This document shows, piece by piece, positions 7,732-15,698 of a stretch of DNA of 37,193 nt. Position 1 is the first letter of the stretch, and each line of letters opens with the position of its first letter. The translations under genes were made by a program, and so were the position numbers. Origin of the DNA: Actinomycetota bacterium (GTDB lineage Bacteria; Actinomycetota; CALGFH01); the NCBI GenBank assembly GCA_036280995.1, contig DASUPQ010000117.1:1-37193 (forward strand), given 5' to 3'. A model generated the notes under the pieces. It ran no database searches. It worked only from the letters and a program-made list of their open reading frames with translations, and was not told the origin of the DNA.

Positions 7732-9180
7732 TCAGCCCTTCAGCACCCCGGCCGGGCGCAGGCGGGCCACCACCCGGGACAGCCCGACCTGCTCGCAGGT
7801 CTCGACCACGGCGGTGGCGTCCTTGTAGGCGTACGGCGCCTCCTCGCTGAGCAGCTTCCAGTTCCCCGCGGCCAGGGCCAGCCCCTCGGCCTCGAGCTTG
7901 CGGCGCAGGTCGGGGCCGGACATGAGCTTCCTGGCCCGGGTCCGGCTCATCGACCGCCCGGCCCCGTGGCAGGTGGAGGCGAACGAACGGGCCTCGGCCC
8001 GCTCGTCGCCGGCCAGCACGTAGGAGAACGTGCCCATGCTGCCCGGGTTGATGACCGGCTGGCCGACCTCCCGGTAGCGGCCGGGCAGGTCGGGATGGCC
8101 GGGGCCGAGCGCCCTGGTCGCCCCCTTGCGGTGGACGCAGAGGGTGCGGCGGCGCCCGTCCACCTCGTGCTCCTCGAGCTTGGCCAGGTTGTGGCTCACG
8201 TCGTAGACGAGGTCCATGCCCAGGTCGGCGACCGGCCGGCCCAGCACCTCGGCGAAGGCCCGGCGCGCCCCGTCGGCGAGCACGTGCCGGTTGGCCAGGG
8301 CGAAGTTGCCGGCGGCGCCCATCGCCCCCAGGTAGGCCGCCGCCTCCGGCCGGTCGACGGGCAGGCACGACAGCTGGCGGTCGGGGACGCGGATGCCGAG
8401 GGCCGGAGCCAGGCGGTCGATCACCTTGAGGTGGTCGGTGCAGGTCTGGTGGCCGATGCCGCGCGACCCGGTGTGGAGCATCACGCAGACCTGCCCGGTC
8501 TCCAGGCCCATCGCGGCCGCCGCGGCGGCGTCGCGGACCTGGTCGACGACCTGGACCTCGAGGAAGTGGTTGCCGCCGCCGAGGCTGCCGAGCTGCGGGG
8601 CCCCGCGCGCGTAGGCGCGGTCGGACACCTGGGCCGGGTCGGCGTCGGGCACGGTGCCGCCGTCCTCGCAGGCGGCCGCGTCCTCCTCCACCCCGATCCC
8701 CTTGGCCAGCGGGTGGCGCACCCCCTCGACCAGGACCCGGTCCACCCCGCCCCGGTCGAGCGGCAGCAGCCCGGCGCCGCCCGGGCCTCGGGGGATGCGC
8801 CTGGCCAGGGTGTGGACGAGCTCGCCGATCCGGTCCCGGACGTCCCGGTCCCAGTCGAGGTCGCTGCGGAGCAGGCGCACGCCGCAGCCGATGTCGAAGC
8901 CGACCCCGCCAGGCGAGACGACCCCGCCGGCGGCGACGTCGGTGGCCGCCACCCCGCCGATCGGGAACCCGTAGCCCCGGTGGATGTCGGGCATGGCGTA
9001 GGAGGCCCCGACGATCCCGGGCAAGGTGGCCACGTTGGCCACCTGTTCCACCGCCCGGTCCTCCACCGCCCGGGCGAACAGCTCGTCGTTGGCGAACACG
9101 ATCCCGGGCACGCGCATGCCCTCCACGTACCCGACCGGGATCTCCCAGACCGACGGCTCCAGCCGGCGCGGCTCAGACAT
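7732..9180 (-). CDS. rtcB: RtcB-type RNA-splicing ligase
   Basis: RNA ligase that joins a 2',3'-cyclic or 3'-phosphate end to a 5'-OH end using GTP and Mn2+, acting in RNA repair. All expected features are visible in 482 residues: the metal cysteine in GFDIGCGVRLL (C99), LGGGNHFLEV (H205), LHTGSRGIGHQ (H236, H244), INPGSMGTFSYV, and the guanylated histidine in STCHGAGRSMSR near the C-terminus. It overlaps archease by 8 bp, so the two are translationally coupled. It belongs to a minus-strand run with ChaB, DUF2795, a phosphoribosyltransferase and an Rv2629-like factor. No RtcR activator is nearby. Confidence 0.97.
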   Translation of the reverse strand: MSEPRRLEPSVWEIPVGYVEGMRVPGIVFANDELFARAVEDRAVEQVANVATLPGIVGASYAMPDIHRGYGFPIGGVAATDVAAGGVVSPGGVGFDIGCGVRLLRSDLDWDRDVRDRIGELVHTLARRIPRGPGGAGLLPLDRGGVDRVLVEGVRHPLAKGIGVEEDAAACEDGGTVPDADPAQVSDRAYARGAPQLGSLGGGNHFLEVQVVDQVRDAAAAAAMGLETGQVCVMLHTGSRGIGHQTCTDHLKVIDRLAPALGIRVPDRQLSCLPVDRPEAAAYLGAMGAAGNFALANRHVLADGARRAFAEVLGRPVADLGMDLVYDVSHNLAKLEEHEVDGRRRTLCVHRKGATRALGPGHPDLPGRYREVGQPVINPGSMGTFSYVLAGDERAEARSFASTCHGAGRSMSRTRARKLMSGPDLRRKLEAEGLALAAGNWKLLSEEAPYAYKDATAVVETCEQVGLSRVVARLRPAGVLKG

Positions 9181-9682
9181 CGAGGTACACCTCGGCCAGC
9201 CAGCCGCCTCCCGGGTCGGGCTCGACCCGCAGCCGGTGATAGGTGACCGCCTTCACGAAGGTCCCGTCCGCCCCCGCCCCACCCCCGCCCGGCCCCGCTC
9301 CACCCTCGTCGGGCACCGCCCCGCCCCCGCCCAGCGTGACCGACCCGGCCGCGGTGCCGTCCTCCACCCGCTCGACCCGCACCCCGGCCACCACCGCCTC
9401 CCGCACCTCCCGCAGCCACAGGACCTCGTTCAGCCAGTCGACCAGCAGCCCGCCCGGGTCGGGCGCCGCCACCTCGACCGGCACCACCTCGATGGGTCGG
9501 GCCTCGGTGGCGCCCTCCGGCCGGAGGGCGCCCAGGACCTCGGCCAGGCCCTCGGTGGCGTGCTCGAACACCTCCTCGAGGGTGGCCCCGCGGGCCCGGA
9601 TCCCGACGTCGGCGGTGTGCTCCAGCAGCTCGAACCCGCCGGCCTGGCCAGGCTCGCCCGGATCGGCTCGGCCCTGGGCCAC
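9173..9682 (-). CDS. Archease
   Basis: Small cofactor protein that speeds RtcB guanylylation and allows multiple turnovers. The family N-terminus FELLEHTADVGIRARG (about residues 17-32) with its metal-binding His/Asp, the LLVDWLNEVLWL segment and the C-terminal KAVTYHRLRV block are present. At 169 residues it is longer than the usual 140 or so because of a glycine-rich low-complexity insert near residues 115-137 (GGGGAV...GAGPGGGGAG). Its stop overlaps the rtcB start. It lies 14 nt after the DUF2795 gene. The N-terminal 15 residues are weakly supported and a later start is possible. Confidence 0.93.
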   Translation of the reverse strand: MAQGRADPGEPGQAGGFELLEHTADVGIRARGATLEEVFEHATEGLAEVLGALRPEGATEARPIEVVPVEVAAPDPGGLLVDWLNEVLWLREVREAVVAGVRVERVEDGTAAGSVTLGGGGAVPDEGGAGPGGGGAGADGTFVKAVTYHRLRVEPDPGGGWLAEVYLDV

Positions 9683-9696
9683 GTCTCCGGCCCGGG

Positions 9697-10101
9697 TCAG
9701 AAGCGGTGCTCGACCGTGCCGCCGAGGGCGGCCCAGACGTCCTGGACGTTCTCGTAGACGCGACCCGCGGGGAGGGCCTGGAGGCGCTCCGTCACCTCGG
9801 CCGTGGCGTTGTTGCGCTCGGCGTCGGCCAGCAGGGCCTCCCGGTCGGCCGGGAACGCGCTGGGGGTGAGGAACCGGGCGATGTCGCCCCGGGCCTCGGC
9901 GTCGTCCAGGTCGAGGGACGCGGCCGTGGCCCGCCCCCCGGCCAGGCGGGCGTCCGGGGTCGGCTGTCCGTCGCCCGGGCCCTCCTGCTCGCGGTGCTCC
10001 TCGACCCGGCTCTCGACCGGTGCGCCCTGCTGCAGCGAGCGGGTCTCGTGGTCCAGCTCGTCGTCGAGCCGGGGGCTGTGCTTGTCGCTTCCTCGCTCCA
10101 A
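9697..10101 (-). CDS. DUF2795 domain protein
   Basis: A 134-residue cytosolic protein. The C-terminal 60 residues (DIARFLTPSAFPADREALL ... VYENVQDVWAALGG) match DUF2795, an actinobacterial domain of unknown function. The N-terminal half is charged and disordered, with a SPRLDDELDHETRSL segment seen before this domain in related proteins. The start is a TTG at 10101-10099, chosen because GGAGGAG stands 8 nt upstream and no ATG or GTG fits better. It is 20 nt from the ChaB gene and 14 nt from archease, so it belongs to the same operon. Function unknown. Confidence 0.85.
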   Translation of the reverse strand: MERGSDKHSPRLDDELDHETRSLQQGAPVESRVEEHREQEGPGDGQPTPDARLAGGRATAASLDLDDAEARGDIARFLTPSAFPADREALLADAERNNATAEVTERLQALPAGRVYENVQDVWAALGGTVEHRF

Positions 10102-10121
10102 GATGTCCGCTCCTCCGGTCG

Positions 10122-10511
10122 CTACTGCTTCTTGCCGATGGCCTCGGCCAGCTCGGCCTTGCTCATGCGGGAACGGCCCTTGACCCCGAGCTTCTTGGCC
10201 CGCTCGTACAGCTCCTCCTTGGTGTTCCCGACGGCGTCGACGCCGGTGTACGTCCTGCCCGCGCCCTTGCGGGCCGCCTTGCCGCGCCTGGCCGCCTGCG
10301 GGTCGGACGGGCCCTTCCGCTTCTTGGGCTCCCAGTGGTCGCCCTTCTTCTCGAACGAGTGCTTCACGGCCGAGAAGGCGGTGCGGTGGGCCCGCTCCCC
10401 CTCCCCGTAGGTCTCGACCGCCGAGTCGTGGGCCTTGCGGTAGGTGCGCTTCGCCTTGGCCGGGGACCGCTGCAAGGTGCCCGGCAGGTCCTTGTCATCG
10501 TTCTTCGGCAT
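10122..10511 (-). CDS. ChaB family protein with a C-terminal Rho N-terminal/SAP-like domain
   Basis: A 129-residue basic protein. Residues 1-63 form a ChaB domain (DLPGTLQRSPAKAKRTYRKAHDSA, then AFSAVKHSFEKKGDHWEP). ChaB was named from an E. coli cation-transport locus, but its biochemical role is unclear. Residues 95-127 (TKEELYERAKKLGVKGRSRMSKAELAEAI) form a Rho-N/SAP-like helix-extended-helix, a fold often found in nucleic-acid binding proteins, and the linker is lysine-rich. AGGAGG lies 5 nt before the ATG. It is the first gene of the run leading to archease and rtcB. The 143 nt upstream hold a TTGAAC at the right distance for a weak promoter and a short palindrome AGGGTGACCCT (10594-10604). 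Confidence 0.88.
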   Translation of the reverse strand: MPKNDDKDLPGTLQRSPAKAKRTYRKAHDSAVETYGEGERAHRTAFSAVKHSFEKKGDHWEPKKRKGPSDPQAARRGKAARKGAGRTYTGVDAVGNTKEELYERAKKLGVKGRSRMSKAELAEAIGKKQ

Positions 10512-10654
10512 GGCCGCCTCCTGATGGTGGATCGGCCAGGTTGCTACCCCACCCGGCGCGGCCGTAAGCCCCCCAACCTTCTAGTTCAAGGTCAGGGTGA
10601 CCCTCAGGTGGCCGTGCCGAACCCCCGAATGTGCCCGCCCTGCTCGCTCCGCTG

Positions 10655-12703
10655 CTACTCACCCTCCCCCGGTGTGAGGAGGGCCAGCAGCTCGTCCCCG
10701 TAGCGGTCCAGCTTGCTGGGGCCGATGCCCTCGACGGCGAGCAGCTCGCCGCGGCTGCGGGGCTGCCGTTCGGTGAGGGCGGCCAGGGTGCGGTCGTTGA
10801 AGACCACATAGGCGGGCACCCCGTCGGCCTCGGCCCGCTTGCGCCGCCAGGCCCGCAGCTGCTCGGCCAGCTGGCCCTCGGCCCGCACGCTGGGCCGGCC
10901 CGTCCGGGTCATCCCGCTGGCCACCGCCCGCGGCCGGACCCGCCCCGATCCCGGCGGCACCAGGTCGTCGAGGAAGCGCGAGGGCTTGCGGGACTGCTCC
11001 CGCCCCGACGGCCCGGCCCTCCGGGCCGCCCACGACAGCCACAGGTGCACCCGGGCCCGGGTCAGCCCCACATACAGCAGCCGCCGCTCCTCGGCCACCT
11101 CGGCCGGCGTGCTGGCCTGCCGGATCGGCAGCACCCCCTCCTCGACCGCCGGCAGCAGGACGGCGTCGAACTCCAGCCCCTTGGCCCGGTGGTAGGTGAG
11201 CAGGTTGACCCCGCCCCCGGTCCCCTCGGCCTCCTGGGCCGCCCGCCGCCCGACCTCCTCCAGGAACTCCGCCAGCCCGGCCCCGGAGTCCCCGTCGGGG
11301 TCGGCGCCGGCACCGGGCCCGGGACCCGGGGGCCGGGATGCCTCCAGGCGCTCGGCGATGCCGAGGAGGGTGACCAGGCTGGCGTGACGCTGGCGGGCCT
11401 CCTCGCCGTCGGGCTCCTCGTCGCGGCGGAACCCGAAGCGCTCGAACCAGATCGCCTCCAGGGCGTCGACCAGCCCGCCGCCGGCCGATCGGGCCGTGCG
11501 CGAGCGGAGCACGCCGATGGCCCGCAGCACCTCGGTCCGGCGGAAGAACAGCTCGCCCCGGACCTGGTAGCGGATGCCGACCGCGGCCAGCGCCTCCTCC
11601 AGCGGCGGGATCTGGGCGTTGGTCCGCACCAGCACGGCGACCTCGTCGGTGTCGACCCCGGCCCTGGTCAGGCGGCCGACCTCGGCGACCACGGCCTCGG
11701 CCTCCCGCTCGGCGTTCTCGAAGGCGGCCACGGTCGGCTCCGGGCCCGGGGGCCGGGTCGCGACCAGCCGCTTGCCCCGGCCCGGCCCGCGACCCGGGGT
11801 GGCGGCCAGCAGCCGGTTGGCCAGGGCCAGGACCTCGGGGCTGGAGCGGTAGTTGTCCTCCAGCCGGACCACCCTGGCCTCGGGGAACCGGCGGGTGAAG
11901 CCGGTCAGGTACTCGGAGGTGGCCCCGGTGAAGGTGTAGATGGTCTGGTCCTCGTCGCCGACCACGGCCAGGTCGCGCCGCTCCCCCAGCCACGCCTCGA
12001 GCAGGGCCTGCTGCAGCGGGTTGGTGTCCTGGTACTCGTCGACCGAGAACCAGCGGTACTGGCCACGGAACTCTGTGGCCACGTCCTCGCGGGTCTCGAA
12101 CCCCTCCAGCATGCGGACCAGCATGTCCTCGAAGTCGATCCGCCCGGCCCGCTCCTTGGCCCGCTCGTAGCGCCGGAACACCCCCGCGAACAGGTCGCCG
12201 GGGATGGGCGGGGTCCGGCCCATGGCCTCGGCGGCCTCCTGGTAGGTGGAGGGGTCGAGGCGCCGCGCCTTGGCCCATTCCAGCTCGTCGGCCAGGTCCT
12301 TGATGGCGGTGAACTTGTAGCCGCCGGGGAGGCTGCGCTGGAGCGGGGCCAGCAGCGGCGCCTTGGAGTCGAGCACCTCGGGCAGCCGGCTGTCGGACAG
12401 CCGCCCCCAGAAGTAGCGGAGCTGGCGGAAGGCGGCGGCGTGGAAGGTCTGGGCCTGGACCCCGGGGAACCCGAGGGCGGCCAGCCGCTCGCGCATCTCG
12501 TTGGCCGCCTTGTCGGTGAAGGTGACCACCAGCACGTGCCCCGGATGGACGGCCCCGGTGGCGATCGCGTAGGCGACCCGCCGCGAGATCACCCGCGTCT
12601 TGCCCGTCCCCGCCCCGGCCAGGATGCACAACGGCCCGACGGTCGTGGAGACCGCCTCCCGTTGCGCCGGGTTCAGGTCATGGGTCAGGAACTTGGGGTG
12701 CAC
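10655..12703 (-). CDS. uvrD2: UvrD2-type SF1 DNA helicase with C-terminal HRDC domain
   Basis: ATP-dependent 3'-5' DNA helicase of the UvrD/PcrA family. Residues 7-20 hold the Q-motif region (HDLNPAQREAV), 29-36 the Walker A (AGAGTGKT), followed by VDEYQDTN (Walker B), GDEDQTIYTFTGA (motif III), LEDNYRSSPEVL (motif IV), TYHRAKGLEFDAV (motif V) and LLYVGLTRAR (motif VI). The last 70 or so residues form an HRDC domain (VVFNDRTLAALTE ... GIGPSKLDRYG), as in mycobacterial UvrD2. The tetracysteine motif reported for mycobacterial UvrD2 is absent: I see no cysteine in the C-terminal region. The start is the GTG at 12703, at the family N-terminus; the open frame further upstream is antisense to nothing useful and lies inside paaK. 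682 residues. Confidence 0.93.
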   Translation of the reverse strand: MHPKFLTHDLNPAQREAVSTTVGPLCILAGAGTGKTRVISRRVAYAIATGAVHPGHVLVVTFTDKAANEMRERLAALGFPGVQAQTFHAAAFRQLRYFWGRLSDSRLPEVLDSKAPLLAPLQRSLPGGYKFTAIKDLADELEWAKARRLDPSTYQEAAEAMGRTPPIPGDLFAGVFRRYERAKERAGRIDFEDMLVRMLEGFETREDVATEFRGQYRWFSVDEYQDTNPLQQALLEAWLGERRDLAVVGDEDQTIYTFTGATSEYLTGFTRRFPEARVVRLEDNYRSSPEVLALANRLLAATPGRGPGRGKRLVATRPPGPEPTVAAFENAEREAEAVVAEVGRLTRAGVDTDEVAVLVRTNAQIPPLEEALAAVGIRYQVRGELFFRRTEVLRAIGVLRSRTARSAGGGLVDALEAIWFERFGFRRDEEPDGEEARQRHASLVTLLGIAERLEASRPPGPGPGAGADPDGDSGAGLAEFLEEVGRRAAQEAEGTGGGVNLLTYHRAKGLEFDAVLLPAVEEGVLPIRQASTPAEVAEERRLLYVGLTRARVHLWLSWAARRAGPSGREQSRKPSRFLDDLVPPGSGRVRPRAVASGMTRTGRPSVRAEGQLAEQLRAWRRKRAEADGVPAYVVFNDRTLAALTERQPRSRGELLAVEGIGPSKLDRYGDELLALLTPGEGE

Positions 12704-12756
12704 GGTCGGGAGAGTCTGCCACACCCCCCCGACGGTTCCAGCCCGCCATCCACAGA

Positions 12757-14109
12757 TCAGGGGAGCCAGCCGGGCAGCGGGTCGTGGTCGGCGGTGCGGT
12801 GGGCGACCCGGACCGCCTTGCCGAGCTCGACCCGGGGGATGGTCCCGCCGGGCAGGACCCGGACCTCGGTGGTCAGCCCGAGGCGCTCCTCCAGCGCGGC
12901 CGCCACCTCGGCGGCCACCCGGTCGCGCTCGGCCTCCTCGGTCTCGGCGCAGATCGTCCAGCCGGCGGCCAGCTCGCAGGCCACCACCAGCCGGGGCATG
13001 GTCTGGGTGCGGTCGACGACCAGCAGGTAGTGGGGGGCGACGGCCCGCTCGGCGACCAGCACCGCCTCGACCTCGCTGGGATAGACGTTGACCCCCCGGA
13101 CGACCAGCATGTCGTCCTTGCGCCCGGTCACCTTGGACATCCGGGCCAGCGTCCGGCCGCACGCGCAGGGGGACGGGTCGAGGGCGGCGATGTCGCCGGT
13201 GCGGTAGCGCAGCAGCGGCATGGCCTCCTTGGTCAGGGTGGTGAAGACCAGCTCGCCCCGCTCCCCCGGCCCCAGCGGGCGCCCCGAGTCCGGGTCGACG
13301 ACCTCGACCAGGAAGTGGTCCTCGTTGACGTGGAGGCCGGCCTGGGCCTCGACGCACTCGCAGGCCACGCCGGGGCCGATGATCTCCGAGAGGCCGTAGA
13401 TGTCGAGGGCCTTCAGCGGCAGCAGCGCCTCGAGCTGGCCGCGCATGGCCTCGCTCCAGGGCTCGGCCCCGAAGATCCCGGCCCGCAGCGACACGTCGGC
13501 GCGGCCCACGCCCGCCTCGCCCAGCGCCTCCCCCAGCCGGGCCGCGTAGGAGGGGGTGCAGCAGAGGACCTCGGGCCGGAGGTCGCGCAGCAGCGTGACC
13601 TGGCGCTGGGTCTGGCCGCCGGAGACCGGCACCAGCGTGCAGCCCATCAGCTCGGCCCCGGCGTGCATGCCCAGGCCACCGGTGAACAGCCCGTATCCGT
13701 AGGCGTTGTGGACCAGGGTCCCAGGGCCGGCGCCGGCGCAGCCGAGGGCGCGGGCGCAGACCTCGGCCCAGATGGCGAGGTCGGCGCGGGAGTAGGCGAC
13801 CAGGGTGGGGCGGCCGCCGGTGCCCGAGGAGCCGTGGACGCGGAGGACCTGGGAGCGGGGGACGGCCAGCAGGCCCCAGGGGTAGCCGTCCCACAGGTCC
13901 TGCTTGGTGGTGAACGGCAGGTCGGCCAGCCCGTCCAGGCCGACCCGGGCGCCGGGCCCGAGCCCGGCCCCGCCCAGCCGCTCCCGGTACAGGGGGCTCC
14001 GCTCGGCCAGCCGCCCGACCAGGTCGTCCAGGCGCCTGGCCTGGAGCTCCGACCGTTCGTCGGCCGACATCCGCTCGGCCCCTTGGTCCCAGATGGTGTC
14101 CATGTTCAC
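12757..14109 (-). CDS. paaK: Phenylacetate-CoA ligase family enzyme
   Basis: Adenylate-forming enzyme that activates phenylacetate or a related aryl acid with ATP and CoA in the cytoplasm. The 450-residue length is typical of PaaK. The P-loop-like motif HGSSGTGGRP (92-101), GIFGAEPWSE, YGLSEIIGPGVACEC, FTTLTKEAMPLLRYRTGD and the C-terminal GRKDDMLVVRGVNVYPSEVE block are all present. GGGAGG stands 7 nt before a GTG at 14109 and 13 nt before an ATG two codons later; I prefer the GTG. No other paa genes are in the window, so the aryl substrate is inferred from family. A Leu/Phe/Val-type dehydrogenase is divergent from it, which would fit aromatic amino acid breakdown. Confidence 0.9.
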   Translation of the reverse strand: MNMDTIWDQGAERMSADERSELQARRLDDLVGRLAERSPLYRERLGGAGLGPGARVGLDGLADLPFTTKQDLWDGYPWGLLAVPRSQVLRVHGSSGTGGRPTLVAYSRADLAIWAEVCARALGCAGAGPGTLVHNAYGYGLFTGGLGMHAGAELMGCTLVPVSGGQTQRQVTLLRDLRPEVLCCTPSYAARLGEALGEAGVGRADVSLRAGIFGAEPWSEAMRGQLEALLPLKALDIYGLSEIIGPGVACECVEAQAGLHVNEDHFLVEVVDPDSGRPLGPGERGELVFTTLTKEAMPLLRYRTGDIAALDPSPCACGRTLARMSKVTGRKDDMLVVRGVNVYPSEVEAVLVAERAVAPHYLLVVDRTQTMPRLVVACELAAGWTICAETEEAERDRVAAEVAAALEERLGLTTEVRVLPGGTIPRVELGKAVRVAHRTADHDPLPGWLP

Positions 14110-14295
14110 CGATCGACCTCCCGGCCAGCTACGGCCCTGCCCGGAGCGATCCTATCCGGCCGGGCCCCGCCCGACTGTCCGCGCGCTCCGGGGGTATCGT
14201 GATGGGGCGGCGGGGCGACCCGCCACCGACGACCCGGCAACGGCGCTGGGCGGGACCGCCCCTGCCCGGCGTCACCGTGAGCGCAGGAGGGCGAT

Positions 14296-15387
14296 GTGGG
14301 CGTCTTCGACAGGATGGCCGAGCACGGCCACGAACAGGTGGTGTTCTGCTACGACCGGCAGACGGGGATGCGGGCGATCATCGCCATCCACGACACCGCC
14401 CTCGGCCCGGCCCGCGGCGGCACCCGGTACCGGGCGTACGCCTCCGAGGAGGACGCGCTCGAGGACGCCCTGCGGCTCTCCAAGGGCATGACCTACAAGT
14501 TCGCCTTCACCGACATGCCCCGTGGCGGCGGCAAGGCGGTGCTCCTCAAGCAGGACGGCACCGCCGACAAGCGGGTGCTGCTGCGCTCCTTCGGGCGGTT
14601 CGTGCAGCTGCTCGCCGGCCGCTACGGCACCGGCCCCGACCTGGGCACCTCGGCCCAGGAGATGGTCGACATCGCCCGCGAGACCGACTACGTGTGGGCG
14701 ATCGACCAGCGGTTCGGGGGCACCGGCGACTCGACCCCGCTGACCGCGCGGGGGGTGTACGCCGGGATCGGCGCCGCCCTCGACGAGGTGTTCGGGACCC
14801 CCGACGTGGCCGGCCGCAGGATCGCCGTGCAGGGGCTCGGCGGGGTCGGCGGGCAGCTGGCCGAGCTGCTGGTGGCCAACGGGGCGGTGGTGACCGGCTC
14901 CGACCTCGACCCGGGCCGGGCCAAGGAGCTGGCCGACCGGCTCGACATCACCGTCGAGGACCCCGACGCCCTCTACGACGTCGACTGCGACGTGTTCAGC
15001 CCCAACGCCGTCGGCGGGGTGCTGAACGAGCACACCATCGCCCGGCTCCGCTGCCGGATCGTGGCCGGCGGGGCCAACAACCAGCTCGCCACCGCCGCCG
15101 ACGGCCGCCGGCTGCTGGAGCGGGGGATCCTGTACGCGCCCGACTACGTGATCAACTCGGCCGCGCCGTACGCGGTGATCGGGGCCGGCGAGCTGCGCTA
15201 CTCGCCCGAGCGGCTGGACGTGTCGGTGCAGGGCGTGGCCGAGGCGCTGCGGCTCATCTTCCGCCGGGCCCGGGCCGAGGGGGCGCCCACCGCCGAGGTC
15301 GCCGACCGGATCGCCGAGGAGCGGATCGCCTCCGCGGCCCACCTGCGCGCCATGAGCCCCGGGACCGGGGCCGTACCCCGGGCCTGA
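14296..15387 (+). CDS. Leucine/phenylalanine/valine dehydrogenase family enzyme
   Basis: NAD+-dependent oxidative deamination of a non-polar L-amino acid to its 2-oxo acid. At 363 residues it matches leucine dehydrogenase. The ALGPARGGTR block (36-44), the substrate and catalytic lysines in MTYKFAF (K68) and RGGGKAVL (K80), and the dinucleotide motif GLGGVG (180-185) are all in place, as is GGANNQL in the C-terminal half. Leu, Val and Phe enzymes cannot be separated by eye; the FTDMPRGGGK segment lacks the LNLGGGK form typical of Bacillus leucine dehydrogenase. GTG start with GGAGG 5 nt upstream. Divergent from paaK, which suggests phenylalanine as one candidate substrate. Confidence 0.9.
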   Translation: MGVFDRMAEHGHEQVVFCYDRQTGMRAIIAIHDTALGPARGGTRYRAYASEEDALEDALRLSKGMTYKFAFTDMPRGGGKAVLLKQDGTADKRVLLRSFGRFVQLLAGRYGTGPDLGTSAQEMVDIARETDYVWAIDQRFGGTGDSTPLTARGVYAGIGAALDEVFGTPDVAGRRIAVQGLGGVGGQLAELLVANGAVVTGSDLDPGRAKELADRLDITVEDPDALYDVDCDVFSPNAVGGVLNEHTIARLRCRIVAGGANNQLATAADGRRLLERGILYAPDYVINSAAPYAVIGAGELRYSPERLDVSVQGVAEALRLIFRRARAEGAPTAEVADRIAEERIASAAHLRAMSPGTGAVPRA

Positions 15388-15437
15388 TCGGCGGAACCCT
15401 GGCAAACTGCGCGTACCGGCTCAGCGAGGAGACGCGC

Positions 15438-15698
15438 ATGGACGACCACTCGGGGCGCATCACGATCATCGCCTCCTCGACCATGGTCCATCACCGCGTC
15501 CGGTGCATGATCTGCGACCGCCCGGTCGACCACCGCGTGGTGTTCATGACCAACGACGCCCGGGTCCTCCACGCCGGCTGCGTCCCCGACCATGTCAAGG
15601 TCCCCATCCCCGTCCTGCTCCAGGCCATCCGCCGCCTCGAGCGCATGGTCGAGCGCGCCCGCAGTTCAGGCAATCCCCCCAACCATATCGATACCTGA
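15438..15698 (+). CDS. Small Cys/His-rich protein, probable zinc-binding
   Basis: An 86-residue protein of unknown function. It has a C23-x2-C26 pair (RCMICDRPV) followed by H45 and C48 (VLHAGCVPDH), a spacing suited to one zinc site. An amphipathic basic helix follows (QAIRRLERMVERAR). GAGGAG stands about 6 nt before the ATG. It starts 50 nt after the dehydrogenase stop on the same strand and could be co-transcribed. No membrane segment or signal peptide is visible. Metal binding is inferred from the residues, not from a recognised family. Confidence 0.65.
   Translation: MDDHSGRITIIASSTMVHHRVRCMICDRPVDHRVVFMTNDARVLHAGCVPDHVKVPIPVLLQAIRRLERMVERARSSGNPPNHIDT

Noticed and set aside
5383-10654. 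A DosR box for the RtcB/Rv2629-like run
   Set aside because: No match to the GGGACT-N-AGTCCC-type palindrome was seen upstream of any gene in the run.
10631-13030. A 799-codon plus-strand open frame
   Set aside because: Antisense to uvrD2 and paaK, both with complete motifs. Pro/Gly/Ala-rich shadow.
12704-13894. N-terminal extension of the uvrD2 frame
   Set aside because: It lies inside paaK and reads as Arg/Pro-rich shadow; the helicase Q-motif begins right after the GTG at 12703.
14199-15437. Long plus-strand frame in front of the 86-residue protein
   Set aside because: It overlaps the amino-acid dehydrogenase in another frame and is Arg/Gly-rich. Only the last 86 codons, after a strong ribosome site, look real.
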